A stretch of 64,000 nucleotides of DNA from Legionella_C sp963803545 (GCA_963803545.1 CAWDMX010000001.1:496001-560000), one strand, 5' to 3'. Counted from the stretch's first letter, positions 26,401-36,512 are shown. The notes: generated from the sequence alone by a model not told the origin. Numbers and translations: made by a program.

Positions 26401-27948
26401 ATGAACGCAGCATTAAAACCCGCAGAGATTAGTGAGCTAATCAGAAAAAAAATTGAACAAACAGATGTCTCTTCTGAGGCAAATAATGTTGGAACTGTTG
26501 TTAGTGTGAAAGACGGAATTGTACTTATTCACGGACTAGCCGATGTTATGGTTGGTGAAATGATAGCATTTCCTAATGATGTTTACGGCTTGGCATTAAA
26601 TCTGGAAAGTAATTCCGTAGGCGCGGTTATTCTTGGCGATGCGCTTTCCATTTCGGAAGGACAACAGGCGCGTTGCACCGGGCATATATTGGAGGTTCCG
26701 GTTGGTCCTGAATTATTAGGACGGGTCGTGGATGCGCTTGGAAATCCAATCGATGGTAAAGGACCAATCAACGCAAAGCACCGTTCTCCAGTTGAGAAAA
26801 TTGCTCCTGGTGTAATAGCGCGTGAGTCGGTTAACCAGCCTATACAAACAGGGTTCAAAGCGATTGACGCAATGGTACCAATTGGCCGTGGACAACGTGA
26901 ATTGATAATTGGTGACAGACAAACCGGTAAAAGTGCGATTGCAATTGATGCGATTATTAATCAAAAAAATACCGGCGTTACCTGTATTTATGTTGCAATA
27001 GGACAAAAAGCCTCCTCAATCGCACGCCTAGTTTCTAAGTTGGAAGAGCACGATGCTCTTGCGCATACTATTGTTGTTGTCGCTAGTGCTGCCGATTCTG
27101 CAGCGATGCAATATATTGCCCCTTATTCCGGTTGCAGCATGGGTGAATATTTCATGGAGCGTGGGGAAGACGCTTTAATTGTTTACGATGATCTCACCAA
27201 ACAAGCTTGGGCGTATCGGCAAATCTCTTTATTGTTAAAAAGACCACCAGGTCGAGAAGCGTATCCTGGGGATATTTTCTATTTGCATTCGCGACTTTTG
27301 GAACGCGCAGCACGCATTAATGCGGCTGAAGTTGAAAAATTAACCAATGGTGAAGTTGTAGGTAAATCTGGATCGTTAACCGCACTGCCCATAATTGAAA
27401 CACAGGCCGGTGACGTTTCGGCTTTTGTGCCAACAAACGTAATTTCGATTACGGACGGTCAAATTTTCTTGGACGTGGATCTTTTCAACGCAGGCATACG
27501 TCCGGCAATTAATTCAGGCTTGTCGGTTTCACGGGTTGGTGGAGCAGCGCAAACAAAAATCATGAAAAAGCTGGGTGGCGGTACACGATTGGCCTTAGCG
27601 CAATTTCGTGAGTTGGAAGCTTTTTCTCAGTTCGCATCCGATTTAGATGAAGCCACACGTAAGCAGCTGGAACGTGGTCAACGAATTACTGAATTAATGA
27701 AGCAAAAACAGTACGCGCCTCTATCCGTTGCGGATATGGCCTTGTCGCTTTATACGGCTGAAAAAGGCTTTTTGGATGATATATCCGTACGCGAAATTTC
27801 TGCCTTTGAAACAGCGTTACGCAGCCACATGCACGCAAATTACGCAAACCTACTAACGACTATCAATGAATCAGGTTCCTATGATGACGCAATTGATACT
27901 CAATTAAATTTAGCTGTTGAAGACTTTAAGCGTACGGGCAGTTGGTAA
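26401..27948 (+). CDS. atpA: F1Fo ATP synthase subunit alpha
   Basis: 515 residues. The P-loop GDRQTGKSAIAIDAI, the SIREEP-like region and SGLSVSRVGGAAQTKIMK, with the alpha-type arginine of the catalytic site, are intact. Alpha forms the hexamer with beta and holds the non-catalytic nucleotide sites. A GAGGA ribosome-binding site precedes the ATG. A short insertion-free alignment with E. coli is evident by eye. Confidence 0.97.
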   Translation: MNAALKPAEISELIRKKIEQTDVSSEANNVGTVVSVKDGIVLIHGLADVMVGEMIAFPNDVYGLALNLESNSVGAVILGDALSISEGQQARCTGHILEVPVGPELLGRVVDALGNPIDGKGPINAKHRSPVEKIAPGVIARESVNQPIQTGFKAIDAMVPIGRGQRELIIGDRQTGKSAIAIDAIINQKNTGVTCIYVAIGQKASSIARLVSKLEEHDALAHTIVVVASAADSAAMQYIAPYSGCSMGEYFMERGEDALIVYDDLTKQAWAYRQISLLLKRPPGREAYPGDIFYLHSRLLERAARINAAEVEKLTNGEVVGKSGSLTALPIIETQAGDVSAFVPTNVISITDGQIFLDVDLFNAGIRPAINSGLSVSRVGGAAQTKIMKKLGGGTRLALAQFRELEAFSQFASDLDEATRKQLERGQRITELMKQKQYAPLSVADMALSLYTAEKGFLDDISVREISAFETALRSHMHANYANLLTTINESGSYDDAIDTQLNLAVEDFKRTGSW

Positions 27949-27978
27949 TTAATCGGTAATTAAATAGGCGGTTGAATT

Positions 27979-28845
27979 ATGAGTGGAGCTAGAGAAATCC
28001 GTTCAAAAATTGCGAGCACTAAAAATACGCAAAAGATAACCAAAGCGATGGAAATGGTTGCTGCAAGTAAAATGCAAAAAACGCAAAAGCGTAGGCGTGC
28101 TAGCGAACCGTATGCGCGCAAAATTTTTGAAATTGTATCCCACCTTGCTCGTGCAAATTCGGAATACAAGCATCCGTTTATGCAAACGCGAGAAATACAA
28201 CGCGTTGGTTTAATCATCGTGACCACCGACAGAGGGTTGTGCGGCGGTTTAAATACCAACTTGCTGCGTGAAAGCATTCGTACTATTCGTGATTTGCAGC
28301 AAAGTGGTAAAGAAATTGACCTGTGTATCATTGGTCGTAAGGGACAGGTTTTTTTCCGTCGTATTGGTGGCAATGTTGTTGCCTCCATTGACAATTTAGG
28401 TGATAAACCTCACGTCCAAGACTTTTTTGGCGTTGTTAAAGTTATGCTGGATAGTTTTTATAACGGAAAAATAGATGCGTTGCATGTGGTTTACAATGAA
28501 TTTGTAAATACGATGACTCAAACCCCTCGCATCAAACAGCTACTACCCTTGCCAACGCTTGAAGAGGACAGCGCACGTCTTAGTCATCATTGGGATTATA
28601 TTTATGAGCCTGAAGCGCAAGAGATATTAAATACGCTGTTGGCTCGTTATATGGAATTACAAATTTACCAAGCAGTCGTAGAAAACATAGCTAGTGAACA
28701 AGCGGCAAAAATGTTAGCAATGAAAAATGCAACCAGCAATGCCGGTGAATTAATTAAAGATCTACAGTTGCTTTATAACAAAGTCCGACAAGCTGCAATT
28801 ACCCAAGAGTTAGCAGAAATTGTTGGTGGCGCGGCAGCTTTATAA
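27979..28845 (+). CDS. atpG: F1Fo ATP synthase subunit gamma
   Basis: 288 residues. The N-terminal SGAREIRSKIASTKNTQKITKAMEMVAASKM helix (only in part quoted by motif: NTQKITKAMEMVAASK) and the C-terminal MKNATSNAGELIKDLQLLYN helix form the rotating coiled-coil shaft inside the alpha-beta hexamer. The central ITTDRGLCGGLNTN-like loop (VTTDRGLCGGLNTN) is conserved. Confidence 0.96.
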   Translation: MSGAREIRSKIASTKNTQKITKAMEMVAASKMQKTQKRRRASEPYARKIFEIVSHLARANSEYKHPFMQTREIQRVGLIIVTTDRGLCGGLNTNLLRESIRTIRDLQQSGKEIDLCIIGRKGQVFFRRIGGNVVASIDNLGDKPHVQDFFGVVKVMLDSFYNGKIDALHVVYNEFVNTMTQTPRIKQLLPLPTLEEDSARLSHHWDYIYEPEAQEILNTLLARYMELQIYQAVVENIASEQAAKMLAMKNATSNAGELIKDLQLLYNKVRQAAITQELAEIVGGAAAL

Positions 28846-28857
28846 GAGGATTACAAA

Positions 28858-30252
28858 ATGATTACAGGTACAGTTGTTGAAATTATTGGTGGTGTGGTAA
28901 ATATTGAATTTCCACGTGATGCAGTGCCCAACGTATACGACGCATTGAAAGAAGTAGACGCTAGTGGCTCCCTGGATTCGGGTTTAACCTTTGAGGTGCA
29001 ACAGCAGTTAGGGGATGGAGTGGTACGTACCATTGCTATGGGTACAACCGACGGTTTAAAGCGGGGTATTAAAGTTGGTAATACCGGTGAACCCATCCGT
29101 GTTCCTGTTGGCGATAAAACAGCCGGTCGTATTATGGATGTTTTGGGCAACCCAATTGATGAAAAAGGGCCAATAGGTGCTGAAGAAACGCGCTCTATTC
29201 ATGGCAAACCTCCCGCTTTTAACGAATTAGCGAACAACACCGATACACTTGAAACGGGTATTAAGGTTATTGACTTGTTTTGTCCTTTTGCAAAAGGCGG
29301 AAAAGTTGGTCTTTTTGGTGGCGCTGGTGTGGGTAAAACGGTCAACATGATGGAGTTAATTCGTAATATTGCCGTTGAGCACAGTGGTAATTCGGTATTT
29401 GCCGGCGTTGGTGAACGTACTCGTGAAGGAAACGATTTTTATCATGAAATGAGAGAGTCTAATGTTCTTGATAAAGTTTCTTTAGTTTATGGTCAGATGA
29501 ATGAGCCACCTGGAAATCGTTTACGTGTAGCTTTAACAGGCTTAACAATGGCTGAAAAATTTCGTGACGAAGGCCGTGATGTATTGTTATTCATTGACAA
29601 TATTTATCGCTACACTCTAGCCGGTGTTGAAGTATCCGCATTATTGGGTCGTATGCCCTCGGCTGTAGGTTATCAACCTACTTTGGCAGAGGAAATGGGG
29701 ATGTTACAAGAGCGTATCACCTCAACAAAGACGGGTTCTATCACCTCGATACAAGCGGTTTATGTACCAGCGGACGATTTAACCGATCCTTCTCCGGCTA
29801 CGACCTTCGCGCATTTGGATGCAACGGTTGTATTGTCGCGGCAAATTGCGGAGTTAGGTATTTATCCAGCGGTCGATCCTCTTGATTCTACTTCACGTCA
29901 ATTAGATCCCCTAGTTGTTGGTCAAGAGCATTACGACACTGCACGTCGCGTTCAACAAACTCTACAACGCTACAAAGAATTAAAAGATATTATCGCGATT
30001 TTAGGGATGGACGAGTTATCAGAAGAAGATAAATTGGTTGTAACACGCGCTCGTAAAATCCAACGATTTTTATCGCAACCATTCTTTGTTGCTGAAGTAT
30101 TTACCGGCGCACCGGGAAAGTATGTTCCATTGAAAGAGACCATTAAAGGCTTTAAATCAATTTTAGCCGGCGAATGCGATCATTTACCTGAGCAAGCATT
30201 CTACATGGTGGGAACTATTGATGAAGCCATTGAGAAAGCTACAACTTTATGA
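28858..30252 (+). CDS. atpD: F1Fo ATP synthase subunit beta
   Basis: 464 residues. The Walker A loop GGAGVGKTVNMMELI, the catalytic GERTREGNDF (Glu), Walker B LLFIDNIYRYT and the DELSEEDKLVV (DELSEED) segment are all present. Beta carries the three catalytic ATP sites. Very close to the E. coli sequence throughout the C-terminal half, supporting gammaproteobacterial ancestry. Confidence 0.98.
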   Translation: MITGTVVEIIGGVVNIEFPRDAVPNVYDALKEVDASGSLDSGLTFEVQQQLGDGVVRTIAMGTTDGLKRGIKVGNTGEPIRVPVGDKTAGRIMDVLGNPIDEKGPIGAEETRSIHGKPPAFNELANNTDTLETGIKVIDLFCPFAKGGKVGLFGGAGVGKTVNMMELIRNIAVEHSGNSVFAGVGERTREGNDFYHEMRESNVLDKVSLVYGQMNEPPGNRLRVALTGLTMAEKFRDEGRDVLLFIDNIYRYTLAGVEVSALLGRMPSAVGYQPTLAEEMGMLQERITSTKTGSITSIQAVYVPADDLTDPSPATTFAHLDATVVLSRQIAELGIYPAVDPLDSTSRQLDPLVVGQEHYDTARRVQQTLQRYKELKDIIAILGMDELSEEDKLVVTRARKIQRFLSQPFFVAEVFTGAPGKYVPLKETIKGFKSILAGECDHLPEQAFYMVGTIDEAIEKATTL

Positions 30253-30263
30253 GGCAAGATACT

Positions 30264-30683
30264 ATGGCAATAACAACTCATTTAGACATTGTTAGTGCGG
30301 ATCAGGAAATTTTTTCAGGTTTAGTTGAGATGGTGGTCGCTACGGGCGAGTTAGGAGAGCTTGGTATCGTTCCAGGTCATGCCCCCTTGCTTACCTTAAT
30401 TAAACCCGGTGAAATTAGGGTGACGCTTGCTGGTGGTCATAAGGATATTTACTACGTCTCAGGCGGAATGCTTGAAGTACAACCGTATAAAGTCACTATC
30501 TTAGCTGATGTGGTTGAACGAGGCGAAGATCTTGATGAGGATGCGGCGCTGGCAGCAAAAGCACGTGCGCAAGAGGCCATTGCGAGCAAAGGTTCAGAAG
30601 TTGATTACGCTATGGCGTATGCAGAACTGGCACGGGCAGTTGCACAGCTTCGCGCGCTTCAAAAGATTAAACACCGTCGCTAG
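30264..30683 (+). CDS. atpC: F1Fo ATP synthase subunit epsilon
   Basis: 139 residues from ATG 30264, chosen because MAITTHLDIVSADQEIFSG aligns with the E. coli start and GAGG lies nine bases upstream. An ATG at 30249 overlapping the atpD stop would add five residues. The N-terminal beta-sandwich (GELGIVPGHAPLLTLIKPGE) and C-terminal two-helix domain (ARAVAQLRALQKIK) couple rotation and inhibit hydrolysis. Confidence 0.95.
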   Translation: MAITTHLDIVSADQEIFSGLVEMVVATGELGELGIVPGHAPLLTLIKPGEIRVTLAGGHKDIYYVSGGMLEVQPYKVTILADVVERGEDLDEDAALAAKARAQEAIASKGSEVDYAMAYAELARAVAQLRALQKIKHRR

Positions 30684-30700
30684 ATTCAGTCGAGCGCTTT

Positions 30701-30740
30701 AGGTTAACAAGCCTGAATTACTACCCAAGTTTGTTAACCT
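30701..30740. promoter_or_regulatory. 10-bp perfect inverted repeat after the atp operon
   Basis: AGGTTAACAA (30701-30710) and its exact complement TTGTTAACCT (30731-30740) are separated by 20 bases, starting 17 bases after the atpC stop. There is no T-run directly after, so it is not a textbook terminator. It could act as an mRNA-end stabilising stem or a protein-binding dyad. Confidence 0.45.
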
Positions 30741-30864
30741 AACTCAACAATACCGCTTTTATTAAGCAATTTTAGATAGCTTTTAATACGTCTTGAAATA
30801 ACGCTCTAAATTCGTCAATTCCTACACTTAAAACCATTTTATTCCTGTAAAATATTCTAAATAA

Positions 30865-30873
30865 TGGTATACT
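30865..30873 (+). promoter_or_regulatory. Extended -10 promoter upstream of gyrB
   Basis: TGG followed by TATACT (30868-30873) makes an extended -10 element 45 bases before the gyrB ATG. No good -35 is seen, as is usual for extended -10 promoters. It would let gyrB be expressed independently of the atp operon. Confidence 0.5.
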
Positions 30874-30917
30874 ATTTTTCCTAAAAAATATTTAACAAGC
30901 TTTTAAGAGGATGGTTT

Positions 30918-33386
30918 ATGACTGTTGATACACACGATGATTCGACTACAGAAACTGCATCCTCATCACCGACTTCCTTACCCAGCTATGATTCTTCTAA
31001 TATTAAGGTTCTTAAAGGTCTAGATGCGGTTCGTAAAAGGCCAGGCATGTACATCGGAAACACCGATGATGGCACCGGTTTGCATCATACGGTATTTGAG
31101 GTGGTTGATAATTCAATCGATGAATCCTTGGCCGGCTACTGCACAGCAATTACGGTTAAGATACATGCAGACGAATCGATAAGCGTTAAAGATAACGGCC
31201 GTGGCATCCCCGTTGATATTCACCAAGAAGAAGGGCGTTCAGCGGCTGAAGTTATCATGACCGTATTGCATGCTGGTGGTAAATTCGACGATAACTCCTA
31301 CAAGGTATCCGGCGGGCTGCACGGTGTTGGTATTTCAGTAGTTAATGCCTTATCGAAGGAATTGCATCTTACCATCTGCCGTAACGGGCACCGATACGAA
31401 CAAACTTATCGCAACGGGGTGCCAGACGCACCCTTGAAAATTACCGGAGATACGTCTGAGACCGGTACTCAAATTTGGTACAAGCCCAGTGAAGAAACCT
31501 TCGCCAATATCGAATTTATTTGGGAGGTTCTGGCTAAACGATTACGTGAGCTGTCCTTTTTAAATTCTGGTGTGTGCATTAATCTTTATGACGAACGTAC
31601 AGAGGTGTCCGAAACCTTTCATTACGAAGGGGGAATTAAAGCCTTCGTTGACTATTTAAACCGTACAAAAACAGCAGTAACGCCTACGGTCTTTACGGTT
31701 TGTGGCGAAAAAGATGGGATTGGAGTGGAGTTAGCGCTGCAATGGAACGATTCCTTTCAAGAAAATGTGTACTGTTTTACAAACAATATCCCGCAACGCG
31801 ATGGCGGCACTCATCTTGCCGGTTTTAGAGCAGCCTTAACCCGCACCTTAAATACCTATATTGAAAAAGAAGGCTTGGCTAAAAAAGCTAAGCTTGCAAC
31901 CACAGGCGACGATGCGCGCGAAGGGTTGACTGCCGTTTTATCAGTAAAAGTTCCAGACCCTAAGTTTTCCTCTCAAACCAAAGATAAGTTGGTTTCCTCA
32001 GAAGTGAAGTCCGCAGTAGAATCTTTAGTTGCTGAAAAAATGAATGATTTTCTATTAGAAAATCCAGCTATTGCCAAACTTATTGTCGTTAAAATGTTTG
32101 AGGCAGCGCGCGCGCGCGATGCGGCTCGACGCGCACGGGACATGGTTCGTCGGAAAGGGGCATTGGATATTGCCGGTTTGCCTGGCAAGCTTGCCGACTG
32201 TCAAGAAAAAGATCCGGCGCGCTCGGAGGTATACATTGTTGAGGGCGATTCTGCAGGCGGCTCTGCCAAACAAGGCCGTGATCGTCGTTTTCAAGCGATT
32301 CTTCCCTTGCGAGGAAAAATTCTTAACGTTGAAAAAGCCCGCTTTGATAAGATGTTGGCCTCGCAGGAAGTTGCTACCTTAATCACAGCTTTAGGCTGTG
32401 GTATTGGTGCTGATGAATACAACCCTGACAAAGTTCGCTACCACCGCATTATTATCATGACCGATGCCGACGTAGACGGCTCGCATATCCGTACCCTGTT
32501 GCTTACTTTTTTTTACCGTCAAATGCCCGAGCTTATTCAGCGGGGTTATATTTATATAGCGCAACCACCGCTGTATAAAGTTAAACGTGGCAAACAAGAG
32601 CAATACGTAAAGGATGATGAAGCTTTATACCAGTATCTTACCCAAAATGCCCTCGATGGAGCGGAGTTCTACCCATCAAAAGAGGTGCCAGCCATAACAA
32701 GCTTTGCTCTAGAGGAACTTGTGCTGCATGTACGTAGGGTAGAAAAGGTAATTAAAAGGCATTCGCATCGATACAATGCCCACGTGCTAGAACAAATGAC
32801 GCATCTGCCAGTATTAAGCCTTGCTGATTTTTCTGAAGAGTCAATTATTAACGATTGGTCTAAAAAATTGCATATCGGCATGCAAAAAGCGAATAGCAAA
32901 ACACATCTTTATCGCGTTGAGCCTGTATTTAACTTGGAATCACAGCGCTATTTGCCGCAAATTATCATTACCCAGCATGGGCTCGAAATGAAAACAACCC
33001 TTAATGCTGAGTTTTTTGCATCAAAGGATTATAAAGATATTGTGGATTTGCGAACCAAACTAACGGCTTTGATGGAAGACGGCGCCTACGTTAGGCGGGG
33101 TGACAAAACGCAACCCGTTTCCAGTTTTGAGCACGCGTTAAATTGGTTAATGGACGAAGCTAAACGGGGACAATCGATCCAACGCTATAAAGGTCTTGGT
33201 GAAATGAATCCGGAGCAATTATGGGAAACCACCATGGATCCAGACGTCCGGCGCATGCTGCAAGTGAGTATTGCCGACGCGGCTGAAGCAGACCAAATTT
33301 TTGCGACACTTATGGGCGACAACGTAGAGCCTCGGCGAGAATTTATTGAGCTCAATGCATTACGCGCTGAAAATATTGATGTGTAG
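30918..33386 (+). CDS. gyrB: DNA gyrase subunit B
   Basis: 822 residues. GHKL ATPase motifs (VVDNSIDESLAGYC, VKDNGRGIPVDIH, GGLHGVGISVVNALS), the TOPRIM block (VEGDSAGGSAKQGRDRRFQA) and TDADVDGSHI are present. The QRYKGLGEMNPEQLWETTMD element marks GyrB rather than ParE. The start has AAGAGG seven bases upstream. Gyrase introduces negative supercoils. It stands directly after atpC rather than in a dnaA-dnaN-recF-gyrB cluster. Confidence 0.97.
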   Translation: MTVDTHDDSTTETASSSPTSLPSYDSSNIKVLKGLDAVRKRPGMYIGNTDDGTGLHHTVFEVVDNSIDESLAGYCTAITVKIHADESISVKDNGRGIPVDIHQEEGRSAAEVIMTVLHAGGKFDDNSYKVSGGLHGVGISVVNALSKELHLTICRNGHRYEQTYRNGVPDAPLKITGDTSETGTQIWYKPSEETFANIEFIWEVLAKRLRELSFLNSGVCINLYDERTEVSETFHYEGGIKAFVDYLNRTKTAVTPTVFTVCGEKDGIGVELALQWNDSFQENVYCFTNNIPQRDGGTHLAGFRAALTRTLNTYIEKEGLAKKAKLATTGDDAREGLTAVLSVKVPDPKFSSQTKDKLVSSEVKSAVESLVAEKMNDFLLENPAIAKLIVVKMFEAARARDAARRARDMVRRKGALDIAGLPGKLADCQEKDPARSEVYIVEGDSAGGSAKQGRDRRFQAILPLRGKILNVEKARFDKMLASQEVATLITALGCGIGADEYNPDKVRYHRIIIMTDADVDGSHIRTLLLTFFYRQMPELIQRGYIYIAQPPLYKVKRGKQEQYVKDDEALYQYLTQNALDGAEFYPSKEVPAITSFALEELVLHVRRVEKVIKRHSHRYNAHVLEQMTHLPVLSLADFSEESIINDWSKKLHIGMQKANSKTHLYRVEPVFNLESQRYLPQIIITQHGLEMKTTLNAEFFASKDYKDIVDLRTKLTALMEDGAYVRRGDKTQPVSSFEHALNWLMDEAKRGQSIQRYKGLGEMNPEQLWETTMDPDVRRMLQVSIADAAEADQIFATLMGDNVEPRREFIELNALRAENIDV

Positions 33387-33823
33387 CAATAACGCTTGCT
33401 TTTGTATGAGTAGTGACGACTCTTATAAGGAGCTAGCTGCAGGTATTCTTAGCAATTTACCAGGTTATTAATTATAACTCTCCGTTTTGACAGTTTTAAA
33501 TAATCAATAAAGCGCGGTTGCAATTGACATCCTAAGCCAAAGTGCGGCGTCTTGTTTGTGGCCTTAAGAAATGCGCTAGTGCAATGGCAGATATGCTTAC
33601 AGCGACGGCTTCAGCCCGTCGTATTTTCTGGGCATGATTCGACTAGGTTGAAGTCAAATAAGGATAGTTTCAATCGCTTGTTTGTATTTATACCAACGGC
33701 AATCCATGCCACCATTTCTTGTCTTTGAATTTTTAGCTCTTAGAGGATGTTGTGCTCACCTACTTCCTCGAATTAACCCGGGGCTTCCCGGCATATACCT
33801 GGATTGACCCAATACTTGATTTA
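33387..33823. other. Intergenic stretch without a recognisable gene
   Basis: About 440 bases between gyrB and the IS630-type element. I see no open frame with a ribosome-binding site. It contains a short imperfect hairpin around 33601-33618 (GACGGCTTCAGCCCGTC with one bulge) that lacks a following T-run. Confidence 0.4.
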
Positions 33824-33837
33824 TAGTGAATTAAAAT

Positions 33838-34311
33838 TTAAACGATCCCCTGAAAAGCATGATCAATGGCCTGAGCTAATGTATCAAAATTAGCAATTTC
33901 ATTCTTAATTTTCTTTTTTAAATTTGCCCAGCATTTTTCAATAGGATTTAAATCTGGTGAATAAGGGGGACGAAAGATCAAATCACAACCTGCGCCATTG
34001 ATAATAGCAGCCGTTTCTGGGGATTTATGAAAAGCAGCATTATCCATTATAATGGTCTTACCACTTCCAATTTCAGGTAAGAGGAAATTACTGAGCCAGA
34101 AGTTGAATAAAACACCATCCATAGTGCCTTGATAGCAAATTGGGGCAACCAGAGTTTTATGGATTAACCCCGCTACAAAACTTTCTCTAGCGAAGCGTTT
34201 ACCAGACCTCTCACCAATAACTGTTTGCCCTCTCTCACTCCATGCGTGCTCCCTGGATACAAAGCTATCTATGCCTGACTCATCAACGTATACGATACTT
34301 TCAGGGTTCAA
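33838..34311 (-). CDS. IS630 transposase, catalytic part (OrfB)
   Basis: 157 residues as listed from a TTG, but the frame is open further upstream to the A8 run. The DDE catalytic domain is clear: VYVDESGIDSF (first Asp), TIIMDNAAFHKS (second Asp) and FRPPYSPDLNPIEKCWANLK (Glu). No plausible start codon of its own is present, so it is made as a frameshift fusion with the upstream HTH ORF. Stop codon lies in the left inverted repeat. Confidence 0.85.
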   Translation of the reverse strand: MNPESIVYVDESGIDSFVSREHAWSERGQTVIGERSGKRFARESFVAGLIHKTLVAPICYQGTMDGVLFNFWLSNFLLPEIGSGKTIIMDNAAFHKSPETAAIINGAGCDLIFRPPYSPDLNPIEKCWANLKKKIKNEIANFDTLAQAIDHAFQGIV

Positions 34312-34316
34312 ATGCT

Positions 34317-34688
34317 CTATGATTTCAATATAATGTTCGCGTTTATTAGGGCACCGCTCCTTGTAGAGCGAAGTCTTTTTTTTCGAGTTATTTTTAACCG
34401 CTTCAATGCTGCATGAATAGCAGGGGCGGTAACATTAAAGTGAGAGGCTATCTCATTTAAAAACGAATCAGGATGCTCTTTAATAAAGGCTTTTAACTTA
34501 TCTGAATCTATTTTGTATGGGTTGTGTGGACGACCAGCACCTACCAGTTGTCCTGTTTGATGTCTCAATCTCTTCCATTGCTTAATTGTCGTTGTACCAA
34601 CTGAAAATAATGTACTCGTAGATTCGATCGTAGCTCCTGAATCTATATGGAAAAGTACTTTTTCCCTAAAATCTAATGAATAAGTCAT
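34317..34688 (-). CDS. IS630 transposase, DNA-binding part (OrfA)
   Basis: 123 residues. MTYSLDFREKVLFHIDSGAT begins a paired helix-turn-helix typical of IS630; GAGRPHNPYKIDSDKLKAF lies between the two HTH units. A run of eight A residues (34375-34383 region, complement of the T8 on the plus strand) precedes the stop. Slipping by -1 there continues into TSLYKERCPNKREHYIEIIE and then the DDE domain, giving a full transposase of about 283 residues. Confidence 0.82.
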   Translation of the reverse strand: MTYSLDFREKVLFHIDSGATIESTSTLFSVGTTTIKQWKRLRHQTGQLVGAGRPHNPYKIDSDKLKAFIKEHPDSFLNEIASHFNVTAPAIHAALKRLKITRKKRLRSTRSGALINANIILKS

Positions 34689-34794
34689 AGTCTAAAAGCA
34701 CTAATTATAACAAACATTTAAGACTTTTTAAATTTTAATTAACTATACAACAAGACGTTGATAGCGCCATTGTTCTTTCGGTAAACTTGGTTGG

Positions 34795-36177
34795 CTAAAT
34801 TATCACGACACTATGCGCAAGGTCTTGCTCTTTTTTGTGCCGGGCGTATTTTTCTTGTGGTGCATTGGCTTCAAATAGACTAATCCTTTTTCTACCGCGG
34901 GGTGCCGCGTACGCCGCTGTACTTAACAAATCATCAAATGTGTGTTTAAAGCAAGGCGGTAATCGAGAGTCCTGAGCGCAGGACCTAAGCATGTCTTTAA
35001 AGTCGCGCGTTGGCAATTGCTGGGAGAGTTCGTTGATAAGCAACTCAACCACCTCGGCTACACCGCCGTAAGTCGCCTGAAGAAGGGGTGTTACTCCATC
35101 CTTATCTGGCTTTTGAAGCAAATAAGCATAATAGTGTTGTGAAAGAGCTTGTTTATCAACCACCTGACGAAGCTCTCTAAAATACAATTTTATGGTGTTA
35201 ATATTGGTTGTTTTTAAAACGCTGTGCAATGGCGTCGACCGGTCAGAACGTTCATCTACCAGTAAATCAGCGTAATCTTCGTAGGAAATTTTTTTAGCTT
35301 TTAAAGCGTGTTTTATTTCGCTAAAGTAATCGCTAGCAGTATGACCGTTTACGGCTTCCAGAGCACGATGAAGCCGCTCGCTCGTATACCGTGAAGGGCT
35401 TAATTGTCGCTCGACAGCACTTTGGGCTCTGACTAAGGCTATTTTATTGTATCGTGGGGTAACGAATCTTGAACAGGGTTTTTGTAATTCCTGGTGAATC
35501 ACGACACTACCAACATCCCACTGACCATCGAGATTGTGCCGGGACATATATCGCTCAACTATCAATTTCATTTTTCCTTGGTTTGCAGCAGAGGAGTGAC
35601 TCGACCGGCCAAAAATAATTTCTTTGGGTTTGTCTGTGGGATTAAATCCCTCTTGCAGCAGCATCTCTGCGGTGCGGTGATCGAGTCCATGCAAGTTAAG
35701 TACCCTCAGGGACAAATGGTTGCGTTTTATTTTTTTTAAAAAAAACGTTTTTACATCATCAAGAGACGTTAACGATTCTCGTGCGGATAATGGAAGCACA
35801 CTAAAAAGCTGTTTTATAAGTGCGGGAGGAAGCTCAACGCGTTCTGCTATAGTTAGACATGCTGAAATTATTATAGTCCACTCTAAACGATTTTCGCGAT
35901 AAGAACGAGGAAAAGTGAATTTAGCGCACAGTGCTGTAAACAGTTCCAAAACCAGCGGTGTTTTTAAGGGCATGGTTTCGATGGCCTGCAGTGTTTTGCT
36001 GGTATATGTAATACCTATAATGTCCGTGGAGGCATCGATTTTATAGATAAGAGCTCTTAAAAGGAGTTGCACGGCTTTGTGTTCAGGATTTAAATTCTGT
36101 ACTCCATATACGGCGTTGCTTATATTTTGAGAAATAAGCTCATCGTTTGACGCTTCTATTTTTTGTGCAAGTGCTTC
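34795..36177 (-). pseudogene. C-terminal part of the split 40-residue-repeat/ankyrin protein
   Basis: The minus-strand frame reads on from the IS3 edge as EALAQKIEASNDELISQNIS (two further 40-residue helical repeats), then about 250 residues of unassigned alpha-helical sequence. Ankyrin-like repeats follow near the end (RSTPLHSVLKTTNINTIKLY; PDKDGVTPLLQATYGGVAEV). The tail is basic (PRGRKRISLF). Its apparent start upstream at 36261 lies in IS3 DNA and is artificial. Removing the IS and one CTTC copy fuses it in frame with the N-terminal part to give about 706 residues. Domain make-up resembles secreted effectors of intracellular bacteria (inference). Confidence 0.75.
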
Positions 36178-36248
36178 GGTAATCGTCCCTAAAAATAATT
36201 GATGCCAAAAGTAGAATTTTCTCGTACCCTTTACGCAGGAGATTCTGC

Positions 36249-36512
36249 ATGAAAAAATCAAAATTTAGTGACAGTCAAATTATGTCGATCATCAAGCAAA
36301 GTGAAGCATGCGTACCTGTTCCAGAACTTTGTCGTGAACATGGCATGAGTTCAGCAACGTTTTATAAATGGCGTGCAAAATATGGTGGCCTGGACTTGCC
36401 GATGATGACCCGACTAAAAGAGCTCGAGTCTGAAAATGCCCGTTTGAAGAAGATGTACGCTGAAGAGCGCCTAAAATCTGAGATTCTTCGCGAGGTGCTT
36501 GAAAAAAAGTAG
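36249..36512 (+). CDS. IS3 transposase OrfA
   Basis: 87 residues. MKKSKFSDSQIMSIIKQSEA then VPELCREHGMSSATFYKWRA is the IS3 helix-turn-helix, followed by a leucine-zipper-like segment (LKELESENARLKKMYAEERL). It ends at GAA AAA AAG TAG, so the slippery heptamer A AAA AAG (36503-36509) sits directly before the stop and allows a -1 shift into orfB. Confidence 0.93.
   Translation: MKKSKFSDSQIMSIIKQSEACVPVPELCREHGMSSATFYKWRAKYGGLDLPMMTRLKELESENARLKKMYAEERLKSEILREVLEKK

Larger units (their letters stand above)
33824..34745 (-). mobile_element. IS630-family insertion sequence
   Basis: About 922 bases bounded by inverted repeats of about 19-21 bases with one mismatch (left at 33822-33842, right at 34727-34747; left begins TATAGTGAATTAAAATTT). 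TA dinucleotides flank both ends (33822-33823 and 34746-34747), as expected for IS630/Tc1-type target duplication. Two ORFs are joined by a probable -1 frameshift. The element lies 50 bases downstream of the split repeat-protein gene. Confidence 0.85.
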
